Positions 40,458 to 49,670 of a DNA stretch of 64,000 nt are shown piece after piece. The DNA lies in NCBI RefSeq assembly GCF_947489715.1, contig NZ_CANLER010000001.1:310001-374000 (forward strand). Reading direction: 5' to 3'. Origin of the DNA: an uncultured Roseovarius sp. Its GTDB lineage: Bacteria; Pseudomonadota; Alphaproteobacteria; Rhodobacterales; Rhodobacteraceae. Under the pieces are notes generated by a model, which did not search any database, was not told the origin of the DNA, and was given only the letters and a program-made list of their open reading frames with translations. How positions within the stretch are numbered: position 1 is the first letter of the stretch; every line of letters starts with the position of its first letter. A program made the translations under genes and the position numbers.

Positions 40458-40995
40458 TGCTGGGGCAGGTGGCCCAGACCAGGCCGTGCCAGTTTTCGAC
40501 ATGTTGATCCGAGATTGTGAAATCGCGTGTCGGATCGCGGCGAAACCGTAGCCGGGCGATGACCGCCTGTGAGCTTGAATTGTCGGATTGCGTATAGGCC
40601 AGCACCTCAGTCAGCCCGCACTGATCGAACACGTGCGACAGAGCTGATCGGGCGGCCTCGGTCGCATATCCCTGTCCCCAGAACTGGGGCAGGAACCGCC
40701 AGCCGATGTCGCCATGCGCCCCCAGCGGATGATCGGCACCATTGGGATAGATGCCGACATATCCCAGAAATTCATCCGCTTTTGTGGACACGCGCCAGCG
40801 GATGAACCCGTGGCGTTCATATTGCAGACGGTAATCATCCAGTTTTTGTTGGCTGTCTGCGGTGCTTAGCGTGGTCTTGTAGTCCCGCATGGCCCGATCA
40901 TCTGCGTGTAGCCGCGCGAAATCATCCAGGTCATCCCCGCGCCAGGACCGCAGGATCAGGCGGTCGGTTTCAATCCGTGTCTCCGGCATGGTCAT
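40438..40995 (-). CDS. GNAT family N-acetyltransferase (RimJ/RimL type)
   Basis: A 185-residue acetyltransferase. TDRLILRSWRGDDLDDFARL is the usual RimJ/RimL opening, IGWRFLPQFWGQGYATEAARSAL is the acetyl-CoA site (QGYAT loop), and LAYTQSDNSSSQAVIARLRF is the closing motif. It would acetylate a protein N-terminus or a small amine. ATG at 40995 was chosen for the family start; the frame is open 13 codons upstream. It converges on the thioesterase gene. Confidence 0.88.
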   Translation of the reverse strand: MTMPETRIETDRLILRSWRGDDLDDFARLHADDRAMRDYKTTLSTADSQQKLDDYRLQYERHGFIRWRVSTKADEFLGYVGIYPNGADHPLGAHGDIGWRFLPQFWGQGYATEAARSALSHVFDQCGLTEVLAYTQSDNSSSQAVIARLRFRRDPTRDFTISDQHVENWHGLVWATCPSTSSAAG

Positions 40996-41031
40996 GTCGG
41001 CCCCTTCTGTCCCTGCGCCGCTATGAGGGAC

Positions 41032-41064
41032 CAAAAAAGGGCCGGAGACAAGCTCCGACCCTCA
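41032..41064 (-). terminator. Rho-independent terminator of the DUF1127 gene
   Basis: On the minus strand, GGGTCGGAG pairs with CTCCGGCCC around a short loop, followed by TTTTTT. It lies 25 bp after the DUF1127 stop and before the acetyltransferase start. Confidence 0.85.
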
Positions 41065-41088
41065 GGACATTCCGGCAATCAGGGATGG

Positions 41089-41319
41089 TTAGTGCCAGAA
41101 TGGGCGACGGGCCTCCGTACAAGCCACGTCGCGTTCGATGCCGATGTCGCGCAGCATATGATCGTCCAGCCGCGCAAGCTGTTTTCGGGTGCGATAATTT
41201 ATGTCCCACTGCGTGACAATCACTGCGAACTGGACCGCTGCACGTGCCAGCAGGGGCAGGGGGTAACCGCCTGTTGTTTTCAGGCTGTCGGGAAGTTTGA
41301 TCGCGAGTGAATGTGTCAT
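41089..41319 (-). CDS. DUF1127 domain small protein
   Basis: A 76-residue basic protein with the DUF1127 core at its end: RTRKQLARLDDHMLRDIGIERDVACTEARRPFW split over about residues 44-76. In Rhodobacter, DUF1127 proteins bind RNA and affect stress and phosphate or one-carbon responses, and their transcripts can yield small RNAs. ATG at 41319 follows GGAG at 7 nt. The gene is single, with its own terminator at 41032-41064. It is divergent from a MocR-type regulator, and palindromic sites in the 92-bp gap suggest that the regulator controls it. Confidence 0.85.
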   Translation of the reverse strand: MTHSLAIKLPDSLKTTGGYPLPLLARAAVQFAVIVTQWDINYRTRKQLARLDDHMLRDIGIERDVACTEARRPFWH

Positions 41320-41332
41320 AGCAGTCTCCAAT

Positions 41333-41422
41333 ATTGTATTGACACAATGTAAGCTTATTCCGTATATATGAGATACAATTTATGTAATATGACGTCGAGA
41401 AAAAGATTGTAATGGATACAAT
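41333..41422. promoter_or_regulatory. Operator palindromes between DUF1127 and the MocR-type gene
   Basis: ATTGT-N6-ACAAT at 41333-41348 and ATTGTA-N5-TACAAT at 41406-41422 are near-identical inverted repeats; a partial GATACAAT...GTAAT lies between. The second covers the regulator start codon and the first abuts the DUF1127 ribosome binding site. This suggests binding by the GntR-type domain and autoregulation. Confidence 0.65.
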
Positions 41423-42788
41423 GTGGCGGCCGGACCTGTCTAAGGCAGGTAAATCCAAGTATCAGGCGCTTGCGGACGCCTTGCGCAAGGCCATTGCCGC
41501 CGGGGTGTTGGAAAAGGGTGGCAAGCTGCCCCCTGTGCGCGAGTTGGCCTACCGCACCTCGGTTACGCCAGGAACTGTCGCACGCGCCTATTCTTTGTTG
41601 ATTGACGAGGGTTTGCTTGAGGCGGGTGTTGGTCGGGGTACCTTTGTGGCTGACCGGCAAGTGGCCGCCCAAGAGCCGCGTGATTGGCCCGAAACCGTAT
41701 CTTTCCGCAGTCCGTATTTGCCAGATGTAGGGCAATCGGAATTATTACGTGATGCGATGAGGAGTGTCGCTGATAAAGGCACCTCGCTGAGCATGATGCG
41801 CTATCCGAATAGCCGCGATGACAGGCTCTTGCGCGATACAATGCGGGGTCATCTGGTCGATCTGCCCGTCGGAAACTTCACAACTGATGACATTGTATTG
41901 GCACATGGGGCGCAGAATGCGATGCTGGCGGTCTTGCAAACCGTGCTTGAGGGCCCTGAGCCGGTGGTACTGGTCGAGCAGCATGCCTATGCCGGGTTTC
42001 GTCGCGCGGCAGAGCTGTGTCGGGCACGTGTCGTGGCCATTGAATGCGACGATGAGGGCCCGCGCCCCGATCTGCTGCAAGAAGCGGTGCGCCGCCACAG
42101 AGCGCAGATGTTTCTGACGTCGGCAGAGGTAAATAATCCGACGCTGAGGACCACCACACCGCAGCGGCGGCGCGAGATTGCGTCGGTCGCACGACGCTAC
42201 GGCATGCATGTGCTGGATGATGATTGTTATAAGCTGACCCCGGCCAGTGGTGAAAGTTACAGGGCGCTTTTGCCCGATCTGGGCTGGTATGTCTCCTCGC
42301 TGTCGAAATCGCTGACGCCTTCGCTGCGCGTCGGATGGGCGATTGGCCCAAGGGAGCGGGCAAAAGATCTGGCGCGTACGGTTTCTTTCGGCAGTTTCGG
42401 GCTGGCGCGTCCTTTGACCGATATTACTCAGGCCGTGTTGAGTGACCCACGCTTGCCCGACGTATTGAACAAGACGCGTGAGGCGTTGGCCGCACGGGTG
42501 CGTCTGGCGGTCAATCATTTGGGGGGGCATGACGTGACATGGCATGAGGACGTACCGCTATTGTGGATTTCCCTGCCGGGTGGGTGGCGGGCTAGCCGCT
42601 TTGTGCGTGCAGCACAGGAGCAGGGTGTGTTGTTGAAATCATCCGAGGATTTCGTTTTGCGCGACAATCGCGCGCCGCATTCGGTGCGCATGGCGATCAA
42701 CGCGCAGATTGCCACGGGTTGCTTTGAGCGGGCCGTCGACAAGATACGGGATTTGCTGGACAATCCGCAGGAAGATATCACTGTCTGA
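41412..42788 (+). CDS. MocR-type transcriptional regulator (GntR HTH + aminotransferase domain)
   Basis: A 458-residue PdxR/MocR regulator. The N-terminal GntR winged helix spans about residues 10-80 (KYQALADALRKAIAAG, LPPVRELAYRTSVTPGTVARAY). A fold-type I aminotransferase-like domain follows, with HGAQNAMLAVLQT, the Asp pair VLDDDCYK and the PLP Lys in SSLSKSLTPSLRVGW. Such proteins sense PLP or amino-acid adducts. ATG at 41412 lies inside an ATTGTA-N5-TACAAT palindrome, so it probably represses itself, and it faces DUF1127. No PLP synthesis genes are adjacent, so its regulon is unclear. Confidence 0.9.
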   Translation: MDTMWRPDLSKAGKSKYQALADALRKAIAAGVLEKGGKLPPVRELAYRTSVTPGTVARAYSLLIDEGLLEAGVGRGTFVADRQVAAQEPRDWPETVSFRSPYLPDVGQSELLRDAMRSVADKGTSLSMMRYPNSRDDRLLRDTMRGHLVDLPVGNFTTDDIVLAHGAQNAMLAVLQTVLEGPEPVVLVEQHAYAGFRRAAELCRARVVAIECDDEGPRPDLLQEAVRRHRAQMFLTSAEVNNPTLRTTTPQRRREIASVARRYGMHVLDDDCYKLTPASGESYRALLPDLGWYVSSLSKSLTPSLRVGWAIGPRERAKDLARTVSFGSFGLARPLTDITQAVLSDPRLPDVLNKTREALAARVRLAVNHLGGHDVTWHEDVPLLWISLPGGWRASRFVRAAQEQGVLLKSSEDFVLRDNRAPHSVRMAINAQIATGCFERAVDKIRDLLDNPQEDITV

Positions 42789-42856
42789 ATATGGGGTATT
42801 ATGATACCTATTTTTCAAGTATTTGTTTTTGAATGAAAAATTAGAATATGTGGTGC

Positions 42857-42884
42857 TTGACGTGAGAATTGCACCCTATATAAC
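42857..42884 (+). promoter_or_regulatory. Probable sigma-70 promoter of rplM-rpsI
   Basis: TTGACG (42857-42862) and TATAAC (42879-42884) are separated by 16 bp, close to consensus, 66 bp upstream of the rplM start. A strong promoter fits a ribosomal operon. Confidence 0.65.
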
Positions 42885-42950
42885 CCGCCCATCAATTCGG
42901 GGATAGGCAATCCGCCTGTGCCGGCACGTCAAACGATAGGGTTTCACCTT

Positions 42951-43415
42951 ATGAAAACATTCTCTGCAACACCGGCAGATATCGACAAGAAATGGATCCT
43001 GATCGACGCCGAAGGCGTTGTTCTGGGCCGTCTGGCGTCGATTATCGCCATGCGCCTGCGCGGCAAGCACAAGGCGTCGTTCACACCGAACATGGACATG
43101 GGCGACAATGTCATCGTCATCAATGCCGACAAGGTCCAGCTGACCGGCAACAAACGTGAAAAGCCGAATTACTGGCACACCGGCCATCCGGGTGGCATCA
43201 AGTCTCGCACCACAGGCCAGATCCTGGAAGGCGCGCATCCTGAGCGCGTCGTCATGCAAGCGGTCAAACGCATGCTGCCGGGCAACCGCCTGGCGCGCCA
43301 GCAGATGACCAATCTGCGCGTCTACGCTGGTACCAAGCATCCGCATGAGGCGCAAAGCCCAGAAGTGCTGGATGTGAAATCCATGAATTCCAAGAATACG
43401 CGGGTAGCAATCTGA
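42951..43415 (+). CDS. rplM: 50S ribosomal protein L13
   Basis: A 154-residue uL13. [55 protein letters not shown] and [12 protein letters not shown] are standard. ATG at 42951 is the family start; a GTG upstream at 42918 is in frame but not needed. Its TGA overlaps the rpsI ATG (TGATG), the universal rplM-rpsI operon. Confidence 0.97.
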   Translation: MKTFSATPADIDKKWILIDAEGVVLGRLASIIAMRLRGKHKASFTPNMDMGDNVIVINADKVQLTGNKREKPNYWHTGHPGGIKSRTTGQILEGAHPERVVMQAVKRMLPGNRLARQQMTNLRVYAGTKHPHEAQSPEVLDVKSMNSKNTRVAI

Positions 43416-43909
43416 TGGCTGAAGAAATCAAATCTCTCGAAGGTCTGGAAGCGGTTGCCGAAGGTGTCACCGCTGAGGCCGTAGTCGAAACTCTTGAACC
43501 GCGCGAGCCTGTTCGTGACGATCTGGGCCGGTCCTATGCAACGGGCAAACGGAAAGATGCGGTAGCTCGCGTCTGGATCAAGCCGGGCTCTGGCAAGGTC
43601 GAAGTCAACGGCAAGGCAATGAACGCCTATTTCGCACGTCCGGTTTTGCAGATGATCCTGCGTCAGCCGTTTTCGGTTGCCGGTGTCGAAGATCAGTTTG
43701 ATGTGATGGCAACCGTCAAGGGTGGTGGTCTGAGTGGTCAGGCTGGCGCGGTCAAGCACGGCATTTCGAAAGCGTTACAGCTTTATGATCCGAGCTTGCG
43801 CGGTGCGCTCAAGGCGGCAGGCTTCCTGACCCGCGATAGTCGTGTCGTCGAGCGGAAGAAATACGGTAAGCGCAAGGCGCGCCGGAGCTTCCAGTTCTCG
43901 AAGCGTTAA
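43415..43909 (+). CDS. rpsI: 30S ribosomal protein S9
   Basis: A 164-residue uS9. The C-terminal core is clear: [36 protein letters not shown] and the P-site tail [16 protein letters not shown]. An acidic N-terminal extension of about 35 residues ([14 protein letters not shown]...) is common in alphaproteobacteria. It is coupled to rplM and followed by a strong terminator at 43936. Confidence 0.97.
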   Translation: MAEEIKSLEGLEAVAEGVTAEAVVETLEPREPVRDDLGRSYATGKRKDAVARVWIKPGSGKVEVNGKAMNAYFARPVLQMILRQPFSVAGVEDQFDVMATVKGGGLSGQAGAVKHGISKALQLYDPSLRGALKAAGFLTRDSRVVERKKYGKRKARRSFQFSKR

Positions 43910-43935
43910 GACGCTTCGTTGCGCAAGTGACAGTT

Positions 43936-43972
43936 AAAAGGCGCGGTGGTTTGTCCTCGGCGCCTTTTTTTC
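43936..43972 (+). terminator. Rho-independent terminator of rplM-rpsI
   Basis: AAAAGGCGC (43936-43944) pairs with GCGCCTTTT (from 43960), followed by a long T-run, 26 bp after the rpsI stop. Confidence 0.85.
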
Positions 43973-44031
43973 TTCTCTGGTTCAGCGGTGGTCGGGGGAT
44001 CATCCGACCAGTTTTGATACTGAGATTTTAA

Positions 44032-46023
44032 ATGAAGTACCGCCCAGAAATAGATGGTTTACGCTCGGTCGCTGTTTTGCCGGTCATACTGTTTCACGCC
44101 GGTTTTTCGTTTTTTAGCGGCGGTTATGTGGGTGTTGACGTCTTTTTTGTCATCAGCGGCTACCTGATCACTACGATCCTTATCAGCGAACGTGAGGCGG
44201 GCACCTATTCGCTGCTGGGCTTTTATGAACGCCGGGCAAGGCGGATCTTGCCTGCGCTGTTTTTCGTCCTGCTCTGCACGATACCCTTTGCCTGGCGCTG
44301 GATTCCACCAGATCCGTTCGAAGACTTTTCAAGAAGTCTCTCCTATGCAGCGATGTTCATTTCGAACATCCATTTTCTTGAGAAATCATCCTATTTTGAC
44401 ATCGGCGCTGAATTCCGCCCGCTATTGCACACCTGGAGTCTGGCGGTGGAAGAGCAGTATTATCTGCTGTTCCCGCTGGTTTTGTGGGCTTTGGGGGCTT
44501 TCGTGCGGCGCAAGTTTCTGTTGGTTTTCCTGATCCTGTCAGCGGTATCGCTGGGGATTGCCGAGTGGGGGTGGCGGAATTACCCGTCCGAGAACTTCTT
44601 TTTCTCGCCCTCGCGGTTGTGGGAGTTGTTGGCCGGGTCGATCTGCGCCGCGATCCTCTATGGCCGGGCGCAACTGCGCAATGAGTTCGGTGCACTGGCG
44701 GGGCTTCTGCTAATCCTGGGAAGTGTCGTGTTTTTTACCGACAACATCCCGTTTCCATCAGTCTACACGGCGGTACCGGTTCTGGGCACCGTGCTGATCA
44801 TTCTATACGCGGAAAAGGGCACAATTGTCGCGCGCCTTCTGTCGCTGCCAGTATTGGTCGGGATCGGGCTAATCAGCTACAGCGCCTATCTCTGGCATCA
44901 ACCGCTTTTCGTCTTTGCGCGCATCAACAGCCTTGCAGAGCCTTCGCCCATATTGATGAGCGGTATGGCGATGGCGTCTTTGATACTGGCCTATCTGACC
45001 TGGCGTTTTGTCGAAAGCCCATTCCGGCGCCGCAACCTGTTGCCACGGCGCACAGGGTTGTTGACCGCCAGCGCTGTGGGCATCGTCCTATTTGCCGGTT
45101 TCGGTGTCGTGGGAGAAGTGAGCGAAGGATTTCCCGCGCGGCACGAGTCAAAAGAATCTCCAATGCTGACGACGTGGCGTCTGCAACTCAATAGGGATAG
45201 GTCGCATGACAGGTGCCTTGATAAACAGTCAGAAGCCGAAGGCAGCTTGTGCGAGGTTTACGTGCCGGAGACCTCAAAGGGCAAAATAGCACTGCTGGGC
45301 GATAGCCACGCAAGAGCCATTCTGCCCGCTTTCGAAGAAGTCTCGAATGCCCATGGCGTGGCGGTCTTGGCTGGCATCCGTGCTGCCTGCCCACCGCTTT
45401 TGGGCGTCTATTTGGCAGGTGGTGGGGCCGAAGCTGTGGTATGTAGCAATATTGCGCTACATCATGCCAACCAGATTATTCTGTCGCAGATCGATACTGT
45501 CTTTATTGCCGCGCGTTGGAGCCTTTATGCGACCGGGGGCTATGCAGATGAAGAGGGAGATTTTGCGCTGACCCAGACGGCAGGCAGCCGGGTCAAAAGC
45601 GCGGAAGAACGCTTGGAGAATTTCGAAGCAGGGCTTGAAAGAACAGTAAGCTTTTATCGCCGGGCGGGCATCCGCGTCGTCCTGATTGAACAGGTGCCGC
45701 AGCAATGGGTTCTTCCTGAGAATGCGTTGCTGCAAGCCGTGTTGCAGGGACTTGGGCCGAAACATGCGCGTGAAAAATTCAAATCAAGTTTCGTCCGGCG
45801 CTCGAACCACGACGATCTGGTTCGTGACGCGTCGGATGTGCTGGGCCGTGTCGCCGAAGAATACGGTGCCGAAGTGCTGTCTTTGACCGAGTTTTTTATC
45901 GCCGGTGACCGCTATGCCTGGTTCCTGGATGACACGGTGCTTTATCGTGATGCCGACCACCTGTCGACGATTGGGGCGTTAAAAGTGGCGCCGCTGATCG
46001 TCGACCATTACGCGCCAAACTAG
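44032..46023 (+). CDS. OafA/YrhL-type acyltransferase with C-terminal SGNH domain
   Basis: A 663-residue membrane O-acyltransferase that modifies surface glycans. The acyltransferase-3 domain (about 1-370) begins YRPEIDGLRSVAVLPVILFHAG, with catalytic His in this opening motif, FFVISGYLI, RRARRILPAL and TWSLAVEEQYYL, and about ten hydrophobic segments. The C-terminal SGNH hydrolase domain shows IALLGDSHAR (block I Ser) and DADHLSTIGA (block V Asp-His). Targets are usually O-antigen or peptidoglycan. It lies alone between rpsI and a convergent tetR gene, with no polysaccharide genes beside it. Confidence 0.9.
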   Translation: MKYRPEIDGLRSVAVLPVILFHAGFSFFSGGYVGVDVFFVISGYLITTILISEREAGTYSLLGFYERRARRILPALFFVLLCTIPFAWRWIPPDPFEDFSRSLSYAAMFISNIHFLEKSSYFDIGAEFRPLLHTWSLAVEEQYYLLFPLVLWALGAFVRRKFLLVFLILSAVSLGIAEWGWRNYPSENFFFSPSRLWELLAGSICAAILYGRAQLRNEFGALAGLLLILGSVVFFTDNIPFPSVYTAVPVLGTVLIILYAEKGTIVARLLSLPVLVGIGLISYSAYLWHQPLFVFARINSLAEPSPILMSGMAMASLILAYLTWRFVESPFRRRNLLPRRTGLLTASAVGIVLFAGFGVVGEVSEGFPARHESKESPMLTTWRLQLNRDRSHDRCLDKQSEAEGSLCEVYVPETSKGKIALLGDSHARAILPAFEEVSNAHGVAVLAGIRAACPPLLGVYLAGGGAEAVVCSNIALHHANQIILSQIDTVFIAARWSLYATGGYADEEGDFALTQTAGSRVKSAEERLENFEAGLERTVSFYRRAGIRVVLIEQVPQQWVLPENALLQAVLQGLGPKHAREKFKSSFVRRSNHDDLVRDASDVLGRVAEEYGAEVLSLTEFFIAGDRYAWFLDDTVLYRDADHLSTIGALKVAPLIVDHYAPN

Positions 46024-46026
46024 ACC

Positions 46027-46644
46027 CTAGTCGTCCGCGGGAAGCAGGCCCAGACCTCGCAGATAGATCCCAATGCCACTTTCCAGCAAATCCTCGGGCG
46101 GGAAGGGGCTTTGGGTGCCGGGGGAGTTGCGCGCGAACAGCTCGACAACACCGTGGGAAAGCGCCCAGACATGGGCGGAGAACATCGCCGGGGGAGGGCG
46201 TTTTTCTGGAGGGATGTGTTGGCTGAGTTCTTCTGCGGCACGTTCGAGTACCTTGCGTGCACGTCCCGAAATGGCGGCTAGTTCAGGCGTGCGATTAACA
46301 GAAATGCCGCTTTCGAACATAGCGATATAATGGCCGGGATATTTGCGGGCGAAGGCAAGGTAGGCGCGCCCCGTCGCCTCAAAGCTGGCAAGTGCCGATG
46401 GCTGACCTTTGTCATAGGCAAATTGCATCACATCGGCAAAAATTTCGTAACCCTGACGCGCGGCTTCGGCGATCAGGTCTTCACGACCCTCAAAGTGGCG
46501 ATAGACGGCAGCCGGAGTAACACCGGCCTGTTTTGCCGCCTCCGACAGGGTAAAGCCGGTGGGGCCTTTGGCCTCGATCAACTGTAAGGCGGCTTCGACC
46601 AAAGCCTGGCGCAGATTGCCGTGATGATAGCCACGCTTAGGCAT
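46027..46644 (-). CDS. TetR/AcrR family transcriptional regulator
   Basis: A 205-residue repressor. The N-terminal HTH spans about residues 9-55 ([47 protein letters not shown]). The C-terminal ligand domain resembles the TetR_C_33/WHG type ([32 protein letters not shown]). ATG at 46644 overlaps the end of ppk2 by 8 bp, so it belongs to the metA-hydrolase-ppk2-tetR operon. Its targets are unknown. Confidence 0.88.
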   Translation of the reverse strand: MPKRGYHHGNLRQALVEAALQLIEAKGPTGFTLSEAAKQAGVTPAAVYRHFEGREDLIAEAARQGYEIFADVMQFAYDKGQPSALASFEATGRAYLAFARKYPGHYIAMFESGISVNRTPELAAISGRARKVLERAAEELSQHIPPEKRPPPAMFSAHVWALSHGVVELFARNSPGTQSPFPPEDLLESGIGIYLRGLGLLPADD

Positions 46645-47506
46645 CCCAGATCTCGGGACCGGCGCAGATAGACGTATCGATCGTGCCGATGGCACTGCTG
46701 TCTTTGTGAGCATAATCAATGGAATGCAATGCGTGGCGGATCGCGGACAGTCGCGCACGGCGTTTGTCGTCCGATCGGATAACCGTCCAGGGTGCGATCT
46801 CCGTATGGCTGCGGTCCAGTGTCTCACGGATGGCTGCGCTGTAGCTATCCCATTTCTTTAAGCCTTCGACGTCGATCCAGCTGAGCTTCCACTGCTTCAA
46901 GGGGTCGTTTTCGCGCTTGAGGAAGCGCCGGAGCTGTTCTGCACGACCCACATTGAGCCAGAACTTGATCACGTGGATGCCTTCACCCACCAGAATCTTT
47001 TCGAATTCGGGCACTTGATGAAAGAATTTCTCACGCTGTTCATCGGTGCAAAAGCCAAAGACCTTTTCCACCACGCCGCGATTATACCAGCTGCGATCAT
47101 AAAACACGATTTCACCGCCTGACGGGAGGTGATCAATGTAGCGCTGGAAATACCATTGGGTGGCTTCGGCATCGGTAGGTTTTGACAAGGCAACGACGCG
47201 GGCACCGCGTGGGTTAAGATTTTCGCGAAAGCGTTTAATCGTGCCCCCTTTGCCGGCGGCATCGCGCCCCTCAAACACCATGGCAATGCGCGCACCGGTC
47301 TCTTTGGTCCAGGCCTGCATCTTCACCAGTTCGATCTGCAGGCGGGCAATATCCTGCTCGTAGGCCTTGCGTGGCATCCGTTCAGAATGAGGGTAGCCTG
47401 AATCAAGAATATCGCCTTTTTCCGCACGGCGAATCGCGTTGCGGACAGGCTCGGGCGCGTCGTTTTCGAAATAGGCGCTGATCGCACCGTCAAAGGGCAA
47501 CTGCAT
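46637..47506 (-). CDS. ppk2: Polyphosphate kinase 2
   Basis: A 289-residue PPK2 enzyme that moves phosphate between polyphosphate and nucleotides. Walker A is [15 protein letters not shown] (about 78-92), Walker B is [14 protein letters not shown] (Asp137), and the lid contains [16 protein letters not shown]. The single-domain form fits class I (nucleoside diphosphate substrates). It lies 51 bp after the alpha/beta hydrolase gene and overlaps tetR. It points to polyphosphate storage or stress energy supply. Confidence 0.94.
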   Translation of the reverse strand: MQLPFDGAISAYFENDAPEPVRNAIRRAEKGDILDSGYPHSERMPRKAYEQDIARLQIELVKMQAWTKETGARIAMVFEGRDAAGKGGTIKRFRENLNPRGARVVALSKPTDAEATQWYFQRYIDHLPSGGEIVFYDRSWYNRGVVEKVFGFCTDEQREKFFHQVPEFEKILVGEGIHVIKFWLNVGRAEQLRRFLKRENDPLKQWKLSWIDVEGLKKWDSYSAAIRETLDRSHTEIAPWTVIRSDDKRRARLSAIRHALHSIDYAHKDSSAIGTIDTSICAGPEIWDA

Positions 47507-47557
47507 GGGCCTCTCCTGCTTTCTGGGTACTATGGCGGGTCAGGGCCCGGGGTGCAA

Positions 47558-48535
47558 TCAGGGGCGCACACCAGCGCGAGTGGCCGCGCGATCAATCGCA
47601 GCCAGCACCTCGCTGGCATTGGCGTGTTGCGGCATGTGACCGACGCCTTTAAGTCGCGCGAGGCGTGCGCCAGCGACCTGCGTTATCAGTTTTTCAGCAT
47701 GAACGTTGATCGGAACGGTCGTATCGGCGGTGCCATGCACGATCTCGATCGGCATGGTCAGCGTATCCGCATAGCGTTTTTCCATTTTCACGATATGCGG
47801 GCGCAAACTGTTTACCTGCTGGCCATTGGCACGCAGAGCGCCCCGGCGAAGGCTGAGATCCGTGCCGATGTAATCAATGTAACCCTCGGGAGGGTTTTGC
47901 GGACTAAAGATCGAGGCCAACGCATTCTCAATACGCGCTTCGGGCGCGAACGCAGTGATCAGAGGCACAACGGTGGCACCGCCAATGGCGGAACTTGTCA
48001 CGGTGTAAAGCCTGTCCAGATCGCCGGGCCAGGGGTTTGATACGCCGCCAAGTGTAACCAAGGCAGCGGTATCTTCAGGCCGGTTCAAACCCCAGGCCAA
48101 CGTGACCGCACCGCCATAGGAGTGGCCTACGACGACGGGGCGTTTGACGCCCAGAATGTCAGCTGCCTTTTGCAGCAACGCTGCTTGTTCCAGGGGGCTT
48201 TCACCTTTGGTATTGCCCAGCCCACCATAACCGGGCAACCGATCTGTCCAACCATGACCGGGGCGATCAAAGGCAAAGACGCGATATCGGTCTGTCAGTT
48301 GCTCTGCCAACGCAAAGGTGAAATCGCGCAGGTTGCCGCCGGCCCCGTGGATCAAGACCAGGTCAGGTCCGGTTCCTTTGACCCAAACGTGTACGCGGGT
48401 GCCATCCACGTCAACGAATTGCCCGATCGGTGGATAGGTCTTGCGTGCCGAGGTTTCGCGTTTTTCAGCCAACACAGAACATCCTGCGATCAGGGCGACC
48501 AGCAGGAGGAGGGAGGCTTTCAGCACGAGGCTCAT
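47558..48535 (-). CDS. Alpha/beta hydrolase lipoprotein
   Basis: A 325-residue hydrolase with a lipobox LIAGC (Cys19), so it is membrane-anchored on the periplasmic side. The fold is clear: oxyanion HGAGG, DRPGHGWTD, nucleophile Ser139 in VVGHSYGGA, and the catalytic His in KGVGHMPQHA. A cap region lies between. It starts 3 bp after the metA stop. The substrate is not evident; esterase or lactonase activity is possible. Confidence 0.85.
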   Translation of the reverse strand: MSLVLKASLLLLVALIAGCSVLAEKRETSARKTYPPIGQFVDVDGTRVHVWVKGTGPDLVLIHGAGGNLRDFTFALAEQLTDRYRVFAFDRPGHGWTDRLPGYGGLGNTKGESPLEQAALLQKAADILGVKRPVVVGHSYGGAVTLAWGLNRPEDTAALVTLGGVSNPWPGDLDRLYTVTSSAIGGATVVPLITAFAPEARIENALASIFSPQNPPEGYIDYIGTDLSLRRGALRANGQQVNSLRPHIVKMEKRYADTLTMPIEIVHGTADTTVPINVHAEKLITQVAGARLARLKGVGHMPQHANASEVLAAIDRAATRAGVRP

Positions 48536-48538
48536 GTC

Positions 48539-49483
48539 TCAGGCTCGCAAGTCAGTGCGTTCCAACCCGATTCTGGAAATGTCGAAGGGCGTTGTTTCGT
48601 AAATCTCGGAAATCCAGTTGCCATAGAGGAGATGGGCATGGCTGCGCCAACGGTTCTGTGGCGGCTGGTTGGGATCGTCGCCAGGGTAATAGTTACAGGG
48701 CACATTAATCGGAGTGCCGTTTTCAACATCACGGTCATACTCTTGTTTTAGTGTGTCGCTGTCATATTCAAGGTGGTTGAAGATATAAAGTGCCCGGTGA
48801 CGGGGATCTTCGACCAGGCATGGGCCCACTTCATCACTGAAAAGAAGCGTGTTCAGACCGTTGGCAGCGTCGATCTCGGGCTGACGCATCTCGGTCCACC
48901 GACTGACAGGTATAACGCAATCGTCGGAAAACCCTCGCAGATAGGGCGAAGACGATTCCATGTTGCGATGGCGGAAGCAGCCAAAGGCTTTGTGCGGCAG
49001 CATGTGTTTCTTGACGCCGTGGAAGTGGTTGATCATGCCCATGCCGCCCCAGCAAACGCCAAAGGTGGAATGCACATGCGTCTGGGTCCAGTCAAAGACC
49101 TGGCGCAACTCGTTCCAATAGGTGACTTTGTTGAATTCCAGATGTTCTATCGGAGCGCCCGTAATCAGCAGCCCATCGAATTTCTCATTACTCTCAATCA
49201 CTTCCGAGAAGGGGCGGTAGAAGCTTGCCATATGCGCGGCCGCAGTGTTGCGAGTGCGGTGTTCACTCATCCGGATGAGGCTAAGCTCGATTTGCAAGGG
49301 TGTCGCCCCGATCAGCCGGGCGAACTGGTTTTCGGTCTGAATCTTCTTGGGCATCAGGTTCAGCAACCCGATGCGTAGCGGGCGAATATCCTGCCGATCA
49401 GCCTGGTCTTCGTCCATTACCATGACACCTTCGCGCGTCAGCACATCGTAGGCGGGAAGGTTGGCAGGGATCTTGATGGGCAT
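48539..49483 (-). CDS. metAA: Homoserine O-acetyltransferase MetA
   Basis: A 314-residue MetA that acylates homoserine in methionine synthesis. [18 protein letters not shown] is diagnostic, with the catalytic Cys in [12 protein letters not shown] and His in FNHLEYD. In [13 protein letters not shown], Glu113 aligns with position 111 of the family, where Glu selects acetyl-CoA and Gly succinyl-CoA, so acetyl transfer is predicted. ATG at 49483 follows AGGA at 8 nt; the frame is open 32 codons upstream in an unlike region. It heads the operon with a hydrolase, ppk2 and tetR. Confidence 0.92.
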   Translation of the reverse strand: MPIKIPANLPAYDVLTREGVMVMDEDQADRQDIRPLRIGLLNLMPKKIQTENQFARLIGATPLQIELSLIRMSEHRTRNTAAAHMASFYRPFSEVIESNEKFDGLLITGAPIEHLEFNKVTYWNELRQVFDWTQTHVHSTFGVCWGGMGMINHFHGVKKHMLPHKAFGCFRHRNMESSSPYLRGFSDDCVIPVSRWTEMRQPEIDAANGLNTLLFSDEVGPCLVEDPRHRALYIFNHLEYDSDTLKQEYDRDVENGTPINVPCNYYPGDDPNQPPQNRWRSHAHLLYGNWISEIYETTPFDISRIGLERTDLRA

Positions 49484-49518
49484 TGGATATCGTCCTGAAC
49501 GGTTGAGCCGCACAAATA

Positions 49519-49573
49519 GGTCGTTTTTTTCTGAAATTCCAGCGGGATTGCGGCGGGTCCAAAAATCTGCCGG
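49519..49573 (-). promoter_or_regulatory. Possible SAM-II-like leader of metA
   Basis: On the minus strand the leader holds CCGGC, then GATTTTT, GCAA and GCTGG, in the order of SAM-II riboswitches (P1, GAUUU, GCAA, P1'). SAM-II is known upstream of metA in alphaproteobacteria. The conserved GCUAAA and the second pseudoknot strand are not evident, so this is weak. Confidence 0.25.
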
Positions 49574-49670
49574 TAGCAAGGTCGAAAGGCCCCCGGGAGA
49601 AATGTGACTTTTCGCCGGAACAATGTTATTTTTCTATCTATACTGGTTAATTTTTTTGAGGAGACAATTA

